A stretch of DNA of 64,000 bases from Neostapfia colusana (Eukaryota > Streptophyta > Magnoliopsida > Poales > Poaceae). Positions 33,015-45,206 of the stretch are shown one piece after another. The DNA lies in NCBI GenBank assembly GCA_030760725.1, contig JASWHV010000012.1, positions 84,456,968 through 84,520,967 on the forward strand, read 5' to 3'. The translations under genes were made by a program, and so were the position numbers. Every line of letters starts with the position of its first letter. Within the stretch, counting starts at the first letter, position 1. The notes under the pieces were generated by a model. The model saw only the letters and a list, made by a program, of their open reading frames with translations. It searched no databases and was not told the DNA's origin.

Positions 33015-36000
33015 TTACGACAAAAGTTCCGGATAGTTCTTGTGGATGTAATCTTCACTCTCCCATGTCGCTTCTTCCGGTGTGTGATTACTCCACAGGA
33101 CTTTGTAAAATTTTAAAGTCCGATTTCGAGTGATCCGGCTCTTCTCGTCGATAATCTTGATGGGCTTCTCGGCGTAGGTGAGATCCGGTTGCAATATCTC
33201 CATGTCTTCTGAAAGGATCTCCGTCAGCCTCTTCAAACACTTTCTCAAGTGTGAGACATGGAAGATGTCATGGATGCCCGATAAGGATGGCGGCAGCTCC
33301 CAACGGTAGGCTACTGGCCCACACCGTTCTGTAATAACGAACGGACCCACAAAGCGAGGCGCTAGCTTTCCCTTGACCCCGAATCGATGAATTCCCTTCA
33401 TTGGGGATGCTCGGAGATAGACGTGATCTCCGACTTCAAAACACAAGGGTCGGCGTCGCTGGTCTGCATAGCTCTTCTGGCGAGATTGAGCGGCTCTGAG
33501 GTTTTCTTGAATTAGCTGGACTCGCTCTTCGGCATCTTTTACAAGATCAATGCCGAAAATCACCCTTTCGCCAGATTCACACCAATTGAGTGGTGTGCGG
33601 CACTTCCTGCCATATAGCGCTTCGTATGGTGCCATTTTAATACTGGATTGGTAACCATTATTGTAGGAGAACTCTGCTAATGGCAAATGGTTATCCCAGT
33701 TCTTTCCATGATCTATGGCACATGCCCTCAGCATATCTTCTAAAATTTTATTCACCCTCTCTGTTTGACCGTCGGTCTGAGGATGGTATGCTGAGCTTTT
33801 GATTAACTTTGTTCCCAGAGATTCATGTAGTTGCTCCCAGAAACGAGCAACAAATATCTAACCACGGTCGGATATGATGGTCTTGGGGACTCCATGCAAG
33901 CATACAATTCTAGAGAGATACAACTCTGCATATTGTTTAGTATGGAGTCCCGTATTCACTGGGATGAAGTGGGCTGATTTTGTTAAGCGATCAACAATCA
34001 CCCAAATGGAGTCATGCTTTCTAGACGTGAGAGGCAGTCCAACAATAAAGTCCATGTTGATGTCCTCCCACTTCCATGCCGGAATACTTAACGGTTGGAG
34101 CATTCCCGCTTTCTTAATATGATCAGCTTTGACTCGCCGACATGTATCACACTCGGATACATATTTGGCAATTTCTCGCTTCATCCGAGTCCACCTAAAT
34201 TTTGTTTTTAGATCTTGATACATCTTATTGCTCCCTGGATGTATCGAGTACTTGGACATATGAGCTTCATCGAGGATTTTCTTCCTTAGCTTCAGGTTCC
34301 GGGGCACCACGATATGGTTGTTAAACTATAACACACCTTGTTCATCTTCCCGGAAACATTTCATTTTATCCTCATTGATTCTTGCCCGGATTTTCTGCAT
34401 TCCTTTATCTCTCTTCTGGCCTTGTACAATCTCTTCTCTAATGGTAGGCACAAGAGCAAGATTATGCAACGCCCCATACGGAATCACCCACAAGCTTGGT
34501 TCTTCCTCCTCCTCTGGAACAACTGACAAGTTATTAACGTGGGACTTACGACTGAGTGCATCAGCCACCATGTTAGCTTTGCCCGGATGGTAATGGATCT
34601 CGAGCTCATAGTCTTTGATTAATTCCAACCTTCTCCGCTGCCTCATATTGATATCCTTCTGAGTGAATATGTATTTGAGGCTCTTATGGTCGGTGTAGAG
34701 GTGCACTAAATTCCCGAGTAAGTAGTGCCTCCACATCTTCAATGCCAGCACCACCGCAGCAAGTTCTAGGTCATGAGTGGGGTAGTGCTGCTTGTGATTG
34801 CGGAGTTGACGAGACCCATAAGCGATCACGCGCCTATCTTGCATTAAGACGCAGCCAAGTCCAATGCCTGAGGCATCACAATAAACATCAAATGGCTTTG
34901 TTGTATCCGATTGGGCTAACACCGGTGCCGTTGTGAGATGTTTCTTTAGAGTTTGAAATGCCTCTTCACAGGCCTCTGTCCACACATACTTGCTGCTCTT
35001 CTTCAGCAACTCTGTCATTGGTTTAGCCACCTTTGAGAAGCTGGGAATAAATCTCCGATAGTAACCCGCTAGCCCCAGAAAACTGCGGGTTTGATGAACA
35101 GATGTTGGAGACTCCCACTTCAAGACTTTCTCAATTTTAGTTGGATCCACGGCCACACCCTCCGCTGAAATAATGTGGCCTAAGAATGGTACCTTGCTGA
35201 TCCAAAATTCACACTTGCTGAATTTGGCATACAGCTTATGTTCCCGTAACCGTTGGAGCACAATATGGAGATGTTTGGTGTGCTCCTCCTCCGATTTGGA
35301 GTATACGAGAATGTCGTCGATGAAAACCACGACGAATTGATCTCCAACTCTGGCATGAATACAGAATTCATGAGATACATGAAGTGTGCGGGTGCATTTG
35401 TTAGCCCGAAAGACATGACTAGATACTCATAGAGCCCGTATCTAGTCGAGAAGGCCGTCTTCGGTATATCATCCGCTATGATTTTTATCTGATGATAGCC
35501 GGACCGTAAGTCCATCTTGGCGAATACCTTGGCACCCACCAACTGATCAAACAATATATCAATCCGCGGCAGTGGATATTTATTTTTGATCGTCACTGCA
35601 TTCAGCGGCCGATAATCCACACATAATCGAAGTGACTCATCCTTTTTCTTCACAAAGAGGGCTGAACAGCCCCATGGCGATGAGCCTTGTCGGATGAACC
35701 CCTTGTCCATTAAGTCCTTTATCTGTTCTTTCAGTTCAGCTAATTCCTTTGGAGACATTTTGTACGGCCTCCGAGATATTGGTGTGGTTCCCGGTGCTAA
35801 CTCGATCTTGAATACCACATCCCTCTCAGGCGGCATCCCTGGAAGATCGTCGGGAAACACATCTGGGTACTCACAGACTACTGGAATATCCTCCAGTTTC
35901 GTGGTCACACTGTGGTATACCACTGAATTTTTGGAATCCACGGCTTCAAGTATAAGTGTTTGGATACCGTAGATTGGGGAGTCCAAACTAACAATCCGTG

Positions 36001-36300
36001 GACCGATGTCCAGAACAGCCCCATGGTAGTTCATCCACACCATTCCTAGAATCACGTCGATCTTCTGCCCCTCTAACACAATGAGAGTTGTGGGGTATAA
36101 GTTTCCACCTAAGCACAAAGGTGCTTTGATCACTACTTCATTAGCAGCTATATTTCCACCAGGTGAGCGGATAAGATAGTGATCCTTCGGTGTAGAGGTG
36201 GAGAGCTCAGCTTTGCACACAAACAACCTGCTGATGAAATTGTGTGTAGCTCCAGAGTCAAATAGAATCAACACGGGCAGTCCATTGAGGGTGAACATTC
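33015..36300 (-). pseudogene. pol: Element E pol with C-terminal chromodomain (broken)
   Basis: Right to left: protease LFDSGATHNFIS at about 36240-36275; RT from about 35850 (LCVDYRPLNAVTIKNKYPLP), with palm motif FIDD intact at about 35315; RNase H about 34555-34890 (FDVYCDASGIGLG to DALSRK); integrase zinc region with HPGSNKMYQ and CDTCRR at about 34120-34280; core with MDFIVGLP near 34055; C-terminal DHVYLRASP and FHVSHLRKCL; then a chromodomain-like tail at about 33018-33165 (TRNRTLKFYKVLWSNHTPEE). Breaks: frameshift near 35335, stops near 34325 and 33858. The remaining frames are long, so decay is recent. This tail supports a chromovirus, probably Del/Tekay. Confidence 0.92.
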
Positions 36301-37533
36301 CCGCTAGCACAGGTGCCCCATCTGGCACATCCTCTAGAACTGTATGATAAATGCACCCGGATTTTGGTGCTGTTCCTTGAAGCTGAGCACGGGGTTGATT
36401 TATACCCCGCCCCGGTGTAGTTTCTCTATGGTGTATCCTTTCTATACACTTCCTGCTGATGTGACCCAAGTACCCGCACGTGAAGCACAGTTTCTCAACC
36501 GGTTCCTGGTTGCTCTGAGTATGGACACTGGTTGTATCCTGCTGCGGCAAGAACACTTGAGGAACAGAATAACGTGGCTGCATATACCGTTGTTGCAGCT
36601 GTCCGACTTCAGAGTGTTGGGACAAACGACCTGAATATTGCTGGAGTCATCGAGCCGGCTGCATCAGCTGACAGTTCAAGGTACTGTCTACCACCCTGTA
36701 TTTCTGCGGAGCACTACTGCTGCTCTCCGGTGGTACATGGCTCTTTCTTTTCTCAGCCTGAACTTCCCGCTGAGCATCTTCAACCATGATGGCAGCACTC
36801 ATCAATTCGTTGAAGTTCTTTTGATTAGCTAAAACGAGTCTCTCCTTTAGCTTGGGATTGAGGCTGCGGAAGAACCATTCACACTTTTGTGCTTCGGTGT
36901 TCACATGTTGAGGCGCATACTGTGCCAGCTTGTTGAACACTCGTGAATGCTCGTATGCACCCCTCCCCCTTGTTTTAAGGCCAGAAACTCCTCGAGTTTC
37001 CGCTGAATTATTCCGGACGGAACATGATACGCGAGAAATGCCTTCCGGAATTCTGCCCATGTAAAGTCATGTCCAGCTGGTAATGAGGCGAGTTGATTTG
37101 CCCACCATGCACTGGCGGACCCGTGAAGTTGTTGCGCTGCGTATAAAATCTTCTGATGTTCGGTGCATTGAAGCAACCCGAACTTAGACTCAATGGTACG
37201 GATCCAGCTATCCGCCACCAGAAGATCCTCAGATTCAACGAAAACCGGTGGTTGAGTTGCCAAGAACTCAACATAGGAATTCAGTAGAGGTTGGCGCAAG
37301 TCTTCGTCTTGACATCCCCCTTGACAGGATGTATTCATCACCAGGGTGCGGAGCAAATCGGTGCGCTCATCACTTGCACCCGTCATGGCAGCCAGAATGT
37401 CCGCCATTGTGACCGTGGGTGAAGGTCCTGGTGGCGGCTTCTGTTGCGGAGCTCGCTGCTCTCGCTGTGGAGAGTTATCACCACGACCACCACTGGAACC
37501 ACCCACCTCACTCATGGAACGAGTTCGCACCAT
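36300..37533 (-). pseudogene. gag: Element E gag (broken)
   Basis: Start at Met 37533 (MVRTRSMSEVGG). Core YVEFLATQPPVF, VADSWIRTIESKFGLLQ and FTWAEFRKAFLAYHVP in the first frame (to about 36965). A frameshift in a C-rich run near 36965 moves the reading to LAQYAPQHVN and the QRE-rich region. A TGA near 36645 follows, then CFTCGYLGHISRKC, a zinc knuckle at about 36446-36487. After the knuckle the frame runs directly into protease, as in a single gag-pol polyprotein. Confidence 0.9.
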
Positions 37534-39260
37534 TCTGCAATTGCAAGAGTTCATTATCAGTTCAACACTATCACTTGATTTATTCCATAAACAAAGTAGT
37601 GCAACACTGATAATGAAACCTTAACATGTAAGCAAAATGATTTAAGCGCAAACTGATGTAGCTAACAGCAAGGATTTAAACGTAGATTGACCAGTCCTTA
37701 AACAAACCAGATTTCGATCCAGTTTAAAAGCATTTTCATAACTCCTGTTGAATACCAAAGTTAACGTTAACTTTAATATATTTCCAACGAGTATCCAAAT
37801 GCCTCCATATCACTTCTGGATCAAAAGTTATGATTTCGCAAAGTTGACAGACTTTCTGGATAAAATTTGCCAGCATCTCCATTGTATGTGGCTGACTTTA
37901 TCACAGTTGTATATGAAAATACAACAAGAATCTGAACAACCCTTGCACTACAAGGTTGCATATCTCATAACCTTTCTAACGGTGTATCACCGGCTCCTTA
38001 GGGATTTTTCTACAGGAAGTTATGGCTTAAAAACAGAAAGGTCCAGAGAGGTTTGCTACTGTCCTGGTTCTGAACAGTTTGCCTTCAACTGGACTTTTCA
38101 CCAACTTAACTTATGATTTTGCTCTGGAGGTCTACAAGAGAGTTGTAGAGCACTTGAAAAGCCTTCCAGCACTGTATCATACAACTTAATTGGTTACAGA
38201 TACTCAGGGTTATGCTCTGTTAAAGTCCAGCAAAAATTTCTGCCAGAAACAGAGCACTCTGTTTTTTGAAATCTTTAAAACCTAGACACTCTCTCATTTG
38301 AATCTTAGTTCAAAATAAGAGTTCAGTAACTAATATTTGTTTCAAACTTCCATTTTTAGTTGAAAGTTAGCTCATGACTCATTTCTTCATAGGGAAGAGG
38401 TTATTATGTGTGGTACGGTGTCGATGCACCGTAAGAACAATGTCGGTACTACGTTCCCTCTCCAAAAGAAAATACTAAACCGGCTTATACCGGCATATAC
38501 GTATTATTAGTGGCACTAAACGGTCCCTCGCACACGTGTACTACACGGGGTACGTACGTGGTTAGTACCTGCAGAAGAACACTCAATAGTGGTGCACTCA
38601 AATGTTGTTATCATTTCAGGCAGTTCCATATTTGAAAGTAAATGCAAACGCCCGTATCATTGCCATACGGCCGTCCTTGAGTTAAGCCACGTCTCAAGGT
38701 ACCTGATCGCGTTTTTACACCACACGACGGAGAACCCGAGTATGTCATGAACGGGTCATCACGGTTGGGAATGTTATCAACCCAACGGATACCACCTGCT
38801 GCCCTGCAGGGCACGCCGATGGCAAGCGCTGTGTATGTCCTCCTGGGCTATTTCTAGAAGACCACACTATCGCGTTATTGACCACACGATGGGATCTCCA
38901 GTCACTTGCCTATTGCATACTAGGGATCAGAGTTTTATATGAACTCAGGGACACGAAGAGTCCAAGAGTTTCATATTGACGTCTCACACCAAGCTTTGAG
39001 ACCTATCCCTGAACCACTTTCCTCGTCAGGGGAGCTAACCGAAATTGAACCGCTTTCGGTGGCGTTCCTTACCATGCTTACCTGAGCGTAGGTGCGTCGT
39101 TACATAATCAAAAATTCAGAATTATAACAAGTATGTTAGTACTGCCACTTTAAGTAACTATACTACTATAGTCCTTATGTGGGCCTAATACCGTTTCCTC
39201 AGCGTATCCTAAGTTTTTGTCGTAATACGATCCTTATTCCATGCGCTATTACCAATGCGA
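37534..39260 (-). other. Element E leader
   Basis: About 1.7 kb without a convincing gene, related to the leaders of A and D. Unlike D it has no extra ORF next to gag. Confidence 0.75.
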
Positions 39261-39271
39261 CTCTGATACCA
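39261..39271 (-). other. Element E primer-binding site
   Basis: Plus ctctgatacca, i.e. TGGTATCAGAG on the minus strand (initiator-Met type), three bases from the LTR start at 39275. Confidence 0.9.
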
Positions 39272-39339
39272 CACTGTGAGGGCCCGCCGTCCCGATCACT
39301 CACGGGGACAGGGCACCTCGCCCGGGAATCGCATTGGGT

Positions 39340-40216
39340 GGTGCCGTGCGATGCGGCACCCAACATCACACATAATAAAGAATCATATTACATAAATCAA
39401 GCGGAAGCTTACAAAGTGTAAATTTTACAAATACTTCTCAACATATTCTACAGCGGAAGACTATTACAACTCACGTCTCATACCTATGCTAAGCAACAGA
39501 GAAGGTGTCCAGCCCGCGGACCCTTCTCGCTAGCAACACTATCACAATAGCAGCGGCAGGGGTTGCAATGAGTTCACCACTCGGAGAGCTCCGAGTCTCA
39601 TCAGACACCCATACTTAGAAGCGTACAGTTATTACCTGCAAAACAACTTATGCAGTATCTGTGAGCACGAAGCTCAGCAAGACTGACCCGTCACCCTAGT
39701 CATGAAACTCTACATGATGAAAATAGAGGGCTGATTATCGCAGTTTGCACAAACAATGAACTTGAGCTACAGGAGAGTCCTTACTTCAACTTTTAAGCAA
39801 CTTTTATAGCCCTCGCGCAATTTACATCGAGACTCCACAATCAAACAAGAAACGCTTTATCTCGATGTCACTTGCCCGAGGTGAAAGTAACTTTAGTGAG
39901 CTACCCTATTCTAATACAGACCTTGCGCCATCAACGTCGAGACTCCACCATCAAACAAGAAACGCTTTGCCTCGACGCTACTAGCCCAAGGTGGAAATTA
40001 AATTTAGTGAAGTGTTGCTCGTTCCTCATCTTCATTATGAGGATTACCCACGAAGCATATTAAACGTTTTCCAGTTTATTACTACGTCACGACTCAGTGT
40101 ACAAGTATACTCACTACCGCGAGCGACGGTGATTGCAATCAAAAACACTCGGCTGACACGACACGTACGCCCGTACTCGACATTGCACACAACAACCGTC
40201 ACTGACGCCGTACGTG
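39340..40216 (-). other. Structured-RNA candidate region, E 5' LTR copy
   Basis: Hairpin GGTGCCG/CGGCACC at 39340-39360. Module copy 1: outer 39811-39815/39877-39881, inner 39824-39832/39860-39868. Copy 2: outer 39920-39925/39987-39992, inner CGTCGAG/CTCGACG 39935-39941/39971-39977. Palindrome TGATTGCAATCA 40130-40141. Stem 40162-40169/40209-40216. All stems are perfectly paired in this copy. Confidence 0.7.
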
Positions 40217-40823
40217 GCAACCTTTCACACGACACCCAAATGTCGAACCGGTCCCACCGACTGGGATTAAGTCTCCCTACAGCAAACCCTCGTAGAGCCG
40301 ACTTCTCTATCCTTTCAGCATCGGGATCAGACGGTGAGGTATGCCTCGACACCCAGGTTAACATGTTACATCGTTTTCCTAGGTCCCATATAGCCAGTAT
40401 GCATCCGGTACACATCTCAAACTTGTCCAGCGGGGCCGCACACGAGAACGGGCCTTAATCGACTCAGACATAGACTAGGCTCACAGGACCACGTCCTTGA
40501 CCTTCCATCCACTGCCCGGTCTCCATTCCCAACTATGAGGATCAATTCCCAACTCTTTCGATTGATCCCCCTAAATCCCTGTTCACGAGTAGGAATCTGC
40601 CTACTCGAGTTATGCCTCTTTTAATCCACTTTTGTTGACATCAGCAGTTATAATTAATTGATAACATATCCTACATTAAACTCCAGGGTTTTCTGGGCCA
40701 TGCATTTGGAGTTTCATACCATCTAGACGTAATGCAATAAATAAAATGCTAGACATATGAAGTGAATACAAATAAAGACTTGTAAATTTGATGCAAACCA
40801 GGGCTTGCCTTTGTTTTGCAGGG

Positions 40824-40826
<3 letters not shown>

Positions 40827-40856
<30 letters not shown>
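40827..40856. repeat. (AT)15 microsatellite in E 5' LTR
   Basis: Fifteen AT units against five at 29969-29978 in the sister LTR, so the difference arose after or during insertion. Confidence 0.95.
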
Positions 40857-40859
<3 letters not shown>

Positions 40860-43816
40860 CCAGTTAGTGAAGATCACTTGGCTTTATCTCTTCCCTCCTT
40901 CCTTTGATCTCCACTCCAATGACTTGAAGTCCTTCACGTAGATGCTACATGTAATGTATATGCACAATTGTTTAATTGTAAAGACTTTGCTACAAGTTCT
41001 AATAACAAGTTTTCAAAAACTGGAACTCTGTTTAAGAATAAAATGACACTGGTGCTAGTGGTTTAGGTTTGGATCTAAACACATGATTAGTGCTAAGTGG
41101 TTTCCCCCTCTTCTATATTAATCACCTTAAGAGGTTAAACAGCACTGGGGTGATCCAGAGCTCCAATGGAGCTGAGAATTTTCATGTGAGTTCCTTGTCA
41201 CCAGAAATTCCTCTGGACCAAAAATTAGCACTTTTCATTGAGTGGTTTGTTCAGAATAATTTTTTAAGTAATTAAGCAAAAAAGAATTAATTCTGAGCTC
41301 ACACCCATGTTCATGCCATACTTAGTGAACTACAATTTCAATTATAGTTCATAGAGTTTGCATTAATTTTCCTAGCATTTTTGGAGCTAAGATCTGCCCA
41401 GAACTGAATTTCCAAGTTTTGGAAATTCTCTGAAAATGTTTCTGTATTCAATTGAACACAGCACCTTCAAATCTGAATTGCCCTGAACAAATCAACTCCA
41501 ATTGAGCTGAAACTTTTACAGGGGTTCACTAATACCCTATATACTATTCTGGAAAAATTTGAGAATTTTTGGATTAACCAAACTCCCTCTAAAATTCTTA
41601 TGCTGAAAATTTTAAAGAATTTTCCAGAATTAAATAATGGGTTTCATACAAATTGGGTTGTAGATTTGGACAGAGCTATTCAATATGCCAACCCAATTTG
41701 AATCACTAAATTTGGAGGTTCCTAGCAAGAGTTATAAGGTTCTAAATTTGGGGGAAAAATTCAGAAATTGAACTCTGTTTATTTTCCAATTTTCAGAGAC
41801 ATAAGGAATTAACACCACATTTGGCCAAGCAAATGAGGTCCAATGCTTCTGAAAATTTTACTGGAGTTCAGGCATTTTTTGGGGAATCTCTTGCTCAAAT
41901 TTGGGAATTTTCCAATAAACAGAGCTCCTGGAAAATTTCCTACAAGATTTTCCTTATATAAATTAATGAGAAAAAACCAGGGATTTTCATAAATATTCGG
42001 ATGTACCCCTGGATAGTACTCTCTTAAAGGAATCCAACAAAATTTATCTCACCATTTTTGGAGCTTCCTACACCAAGTTATGCATTTTACAAGTTTGAAC
42101 AACTCTCTGTTTGATTTTAAACAGAACAGTCACACGTGGGGCCCACGGATCAGGTGGTTCTTCAACCTCCCGCCAGAGCCCGCGGGTGCACACCGGCAGA
42201 AAACGTGGCATGGCTCGTTCTCGCTCATTTCTACACCAAATGAGCTCCGGTTTCGCCCTACATGCTCCTTGGAACATGGCGCAGCTGCCGGGCAAGGTTT
42301 CCCCGCATGAAAACGGGTGTAGGTGGGTCGGCACCGGCGGGGCGGCTCGGGAGCTTGGCATGGACGCGTTCCAGCGTGTCCAAGGATTCTCCCGGCGAGC
42401 TACGATGCCCTACAGCATCCCTATGGTTCTAGGAACATGGAACGGAGATCAAATCGTGCAGAAAATGGCTGCAACCTAGTCGTCACCGTGGACCGTGGCA
42501 GTTTTGGCCACCGCCGGTGATTTCTCGTTGCCCGGGGCATAGGTGGCTCGGTTTGCTTCGTGCTTCGGTGTGGGAGGGCGCTGGGGAATATAGTTGCTGT
42601 GGTTTGAATTGTAGGAGGTATGATCCATCGGTTTGGGAGAATTTCAAGAATTAAACACGGTCTGTTCTATACGTGCGCCGGTGCCAAAAATCAAATTCCA
42701 GCGAGCCGGCGTCGGGGGAGAGCAGGGGGACGACGGGATAAGGATCAGTACCTTCTGGCGCACCTCTGTGGCCTCTTGAGCTTGCCGGAGAGGCGCTGTG
42801 GCAGCCAGTCGATGTGTAGCAGCGGAAGTGTGTCGTTGCTCGGTTCTGCCGGGAGAAAACTGGCTCGGTCACAGCAGAGGAAGGCCGGAGATGAGCTGGG
42901 GATCGATGTAACACGTCGAGGAGAGATGGGCGCAGCTTCTTGGTGCCTCAGCCGGGCGTCCAACTTGTGGGAAGTGCACAGCGTGATCAGCCGAGGGTGG
43001 AAGACGTGGTGGCTCTGTTCACTGCGTTTTGTGAGCGAGGATGAAGAAAACTTGGTTTGCTTCAGTCTGGGAGGGAGGGTAACGTCGAGAGGAAGCTTAC
43101 ACCCTAATGCCAGCGGGTGGTGAGGAGCAGGAGGTGGCTTGCGGTGCCCCTCGGTGTTACACGGCAGGCCCTCTCGGTGGAGTGAAAACAGCACAGAAAC
43201 TTAGTGTGCAAGTCACATTTGACCTATGACATGTGGGCCCACCAGTCAGTGCCCTCTTATCCCTCAAAAGATCTCCAACATTTGGCAAGTGACCATTTCA
43301 AATGTTTGGAGTTGAATAATGAGCAGCATTTGGATAGTTGGACAAAATTCAACCAAATTCAAATGTATATTTGAACCCCTTGCACATTTAACTCCATTTG
43401 GAAAAATGGGTAGCAAATCTTTTCAAAAGTTGATGAAACTTTGCTTACCCACTAATTTGGACCTAAGGAATCTAAATATGCAACTTGATTCTTGTGTTAG
43501 CTGCTGCAAACAAGAGTTTGAACACAACAGTTTTGAATTCCCATTGTGTCCCCCCCTCATTTAAATTTGATTTGATCCTTTAGTTCCAAATCTGATTTTT
43601 AAACCCTTCCTTTGCACTTGAGTACTTCACTTCTGGGTCTTAATCCACCTAGGGTCGAAACATGCAAATAACCCTAAGTTGGTTTTTGAACAACCTCTCA
43701 TGTGTTATCATATGTGTAAAAAGTTTGAACCAATCCCCTTTTTCATACCCATGACACCAACATTTGTGCAAACTCATGTTTATTTGTATTCACACTTTTG
43801 GGACCTTTACAGAAAA

Positions 43817-44611
43817 CAGAGAGGATTCTCGGTATTGTGGGCAAAAGAGAGCACGGCTGAGAGTAAATAGGCCACCGAGGGAGTGCCAGTGCGAGGAAAA
43901 CCCAAGGAGGAGGTGGCTCGGCTGCCCTCGGTGTCACATGGTGGAGCTGCGGCTCTGCCTCGGTGAACCGACTGAAGCAAGCAAACAGAGACTAATCACT
44001 GAGATCTTTTGCAGATTTCACTGCCTCAATGACACGTGGGTCCCACAATTCAGCCCCTCCTTATCCCTCTCCAAAATATCTCCAAAATTTGCAAATGATG
44101 AAATTAAATTGTGAGAGTTCAAATCTGTAGTGCATTTGGAGGATTGGACAAGTTTCATCCAAATTCAACTGAGTATTTGAATTCCTTGCAATTTAAAGTC
44201 CTTTTGGAAAATGAGTTACAAAACATTTTAAAAATTCATGAAACTTTGCATACCCACTAATTTGGTCCTCAGGAATTCAAATATGAAATCCGATTTAAAA
44301 TTTGGCAGCTGCAAAAGAGATTTTTAACACAACAGTTTGAAATTCATTGTGTTACCCTCATTTAAATTTTGAGTTGAACAAATTTGTTCCAAAACCTGAA
44401 TTTAGCTTTCTCACACATATGGGAACTTCCCACCTTAGTTTCAAATCCCTTTTAGGTTCCAAGTTTTCAAATAAAAATTGACTTGCGTGAAGAGAGCTCT
44501 CATGTGTATTATCACATGTGGAAAAGTTTAAACAAGTCCCATTTTTCATATACATGAAACCAACTTTGTGCAAACATGAGTTTTTTTTAATTCATATTAT
44601 GGACCTTTACA
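43817..44611 (-). repeat. Element A 5' LTR, segment 3 (terminal)
   Basis: Continues the A LTR after the E TSD. Its last ~600 bp align with the last ~600 bp of both E LTRs and it ends GGACCTTTACA, as E does. Confidence 0.85.
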
Positions 44612-45206
44612 GGAGGCCTCGGAACCTTGAAAATCCGGTGATTTTCCAAGATAAATCCACTTCATAAATGGATTGGGGGGCACGACCCGGAGATCAGCGT
44701 TATCTCGGGAAATCGGTGGATTTCAAAGGTAAAACGCCCTCCCGAGCGGCTCGGGAACCTCAGGTGTTGGAGGATCAACCGGGTAAGCAAGGAACTAGCG
44801 TTGCAACTTGGAGACCGAAGCAAAAACCATGGGAAAATGCTGATTCCTCGACCCAGCCTCAGTTACATGACGGGAAGGCCCAGACCAAAGAAAACACGAG
44901 CTCGGATCACCAAGTGCTGATGATCGGGTCGGTACCTTGCATAATCCAATATAAACTGGCCCCTAGCAACTCAGGGGATGAAGGACAGTTTACAAACAAA
45001 GTCTGGGCAAATGGACTGAGGTCGGCAGCTACAACATGAAGGCGGGTGTTGGTCCAAGCAAGGCCAAGAGACCCAAGGGCAACCCGAGGCCTTCTAGCAA
45101 GCGTTCTCGGCTGGTGTGTCCGGAAGGAAGGATTATCGTCGGACCAGGCATTACACAAGCACCCAAGAACAAGATACAAGGGCCGGTTGAACGTGCACGA
45201 CCACGA
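44612..45206 (+). other. Unassigned GC-rich segment with weak coding signal
   Basis: Lies outside A and before H, so it is the oldest sequence I can see here. A frame at 44668-45039 (124 codons, starting MDWGARPGDQRYLG) and an overlapping one at 45036-45230 (rich in Lys, Arg and Pro) might be two halves of one broken ORF. The hydrophilic, Gly/Arg-rich character would fit the 3' end of a plant LINE ORF1 or a host pseudogene. I recognise no domain. Confidence 0.3.

Larger units (their letters stand above)
28417..43811 (-). mobile_element. Element E: complete Ty3/gypsy chromovirus-like element with ~4.5 kb LTRs
   Basis: Perfect 5-bp TSD gaaaa at 28412-28416 and 43812-43816. LTRs start TGTGAGGG and end CTTTACA: 28417-32943 (4527 bp) and 39275-43811 (4537 bp). 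PPT at 32944-32957, coding 33015-37533, leader to 39260, PBS 39261-39271. Total 15395 bp. E sits inside the LTR of its relative A. The LTRs differ at about a dozen sites in the ~420 bp from 32281 that I compared by eye, suggesting a fairly recent insertion. Confidence 0.95.
39275..43811 (-). repeat. Element E 5' LTR
   Basis: Matches the 3' LTR throughout. It carries an (AT)15 microsatellite at 40827-40856 where the other LTR has (AT)5. Confidence 0.93.
1..44611 (-). mobile_element. Element A: old Ty3/gypsy element, 5'-LTR side, interrupted by C, B(+G) and E
   Basis: The coding part is at 1-3525, leader at 3526-4700 and 14313-14661, PBS at 14662-14673, and the 5' LTR is in three pieces (14677-17983, 28267-28416, 43817-44611). 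The 3' LTR lies beyond the left edge. The pieces join logically once the insertions C, B+G and E are removed, because each is bounded by a target-site duplication (near-perfect for C). The LTR end at 44611 (CTTTACA) matches the ends of both E LTRs, and the LTR start has the same spacing from the PBS as in E. A is therefore an older relative of E with an LTR of about 4.25 kb. The expected TSD after 44611 is ggagg; its partner is off-window. Confidence 0.85.

Noticed and set aside
42745..43194. 149-codon minus ORF in the E 5' LTR
   Set aside because: The equivalent frame is interrupted in the sister LTR, so it is unlikely to be coding.
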